From CAYYFV01 sp964451705 (GTDB lineage: Bacteria; Patescibacteriota; Gracilibacteria; UBA1369; GCA-2718715): a DNA stretch of 12,468 nucleotides. The stretch lies in assembly GCA_964451705.1 (NCBI GenBank), contig CAYVIV010000028.1:1-12468 (forward strand), read 5' to 3'. Shown here in pieces: positions 12,205 to 12,468 of the stretch (position 1 is its first letter; every line of letters starts with the position of its first letter). Below the pieces are notes generated by a model. The model was not told the origin of the DNA, made no database searches, and was given only the letters and a program-made list of their open reading frames with translations. The position numbers were made by a program, and so were the translations under genes.

Positions 12205-12468
12205 CTAGGGTCTATGGGGGTATATGAGCATAGCTGGTTCAATATTTTTGAAGTCCATAGGAATCCGAGCATTGACTCTGAGTACATCATGAATACTCTG
12301 GATGGTTTTGTCTAAGTTCTTTGGTGTCGTATCTAGCAACTCTAGTTTGTTTAAATAGCTAGAAACTTCTTTAGGTGCTACACCCATATGTGAGGCGGCA
12401 ATGCTTATTATATCTTTAGGGTGCTTATGAAAATCTGATATTGACTTAGACCAAATTTTATTGAGTTT
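12205..12468 (-). CDS. 3' part of an unidentified gene (5' end beyond the right edge)
   Basis: The frame stays open from the right edge through 87 codons to TAG at 12205-12207. An internal Met at 12387 could be taken as a start, but no stop separates it from the edge, so the gene probably begins outside the window. The visible part is soluble and mostly helical, with SIAASHMGVAPKEVSSYLNK (a helix-turn-helix-like pattern), a linker, a second helix (LDKTIQSIHDVLRVN) and a Pro-containing tail ending YPHRP. I recognise no family. A chance frame of this length is possible but less likely. Confidence 0.6.
   Translation of the reverse strand, partial: KLNKIWSKSISDFHKHPKDIISIAASHMGVAPKEVSSYLNKLELLDTTPKNLDKTIQSIHDVLRVNARIPMDFKNIEPAMLIYPHRP

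Noticed and set aside
1..12468. tRNA genes, CRISPR arrays or insertion sequences
   Set aside because: No cloverleaf with a GTTCRANNC-type T-arm, no spaced direct repeats and no transposase-like ORF or terminal inverted repeats were found by reading both strands.

Overview
The window is AT-rich and densely coded. The standard genetic code fits: no in-frame TGA interrupts any gene, and one large ORF ends in TGA. The gene set suggests a small-genome bacterium: family II pyrophosphatase, stand-alone AlaX editing domain, zinc ABC importer with a Fur-family regulator, a TrmH-type methylase and a membrane protein with cytoplasmic zinc ribbons. Sparse Shine-Dalgarno use and short AU-rich leaders add to this. 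A Patescibacteria/Saccharibacteria-like or AT-rich monoderm lineage is plausible, but this is a weak inference because no rRNA or lineage marker is present.

Layout. 1-419: probable 3' tail of an unidentified gene, then non-coding DNA and a strong promoter. 420-1340: ppaC, with a clear terminator. 1437-1628: a leader with its own promoter, an 18-codon ORF containing tandem Trp codons, and mutually exclusive hairpins ending in a U-tract terminator. It lies directly before a GCS2-like carboxylate-amine ligase gene (1629-2426). 2568-3233: a guanylate-kinase/PhnN-like P-loop kinase with its own promoter. 3266-4060 (-): a SpoU/TrmH rRNA/tRNA 2'-O-methyltransferase. 4307-4702: an unrecognised 131-aa protein, whose leader can fold into an 11-bp helix hiding the only good Shine-Dalgarno of the region. 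4703-7072 (-): alpha/beta hydrolase, zinc-ribbon membrane protein and MauE/DoxX-like membrane protein, in the order MauE, zinc-ribbon, hydrolase on the transcribed strand.

7231-10204 (+): a compact zinc-uptake operon, zur-znuA-znuC-znuB, headed by a perfect 24-bp palindrome that is probably the Zur operator. The lipoprotein ZnuA captures Zn(II), ZnuB is the channel, ZnuC the ATPase, and the Fur-like protein presumably represses when zinc is sufficient. ZnuA carries a His/Glu tract built from 9-nt DNA repeats, and ZnuC ends in a Cys/His-rich tail. 10246-10998 (-): a TauE/SafE-type permease bracketed by two dyads that both match TACA-N2-TGTA, the core of CopY/BlaI-family operators. 11263-11970 (-): alaX. 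12205-12468 (-): the 3' part of an unidentified gene entering from beyond the right edge.

The strongest unexplained signals are the Trp-codon attenuator-like leader before the ligase, the Shine-Dalgarno-hiding leader at 4228-4319, the ligase/kinase neighbourhood, and the metal-type operators around the zinc operon and the TauE gene.
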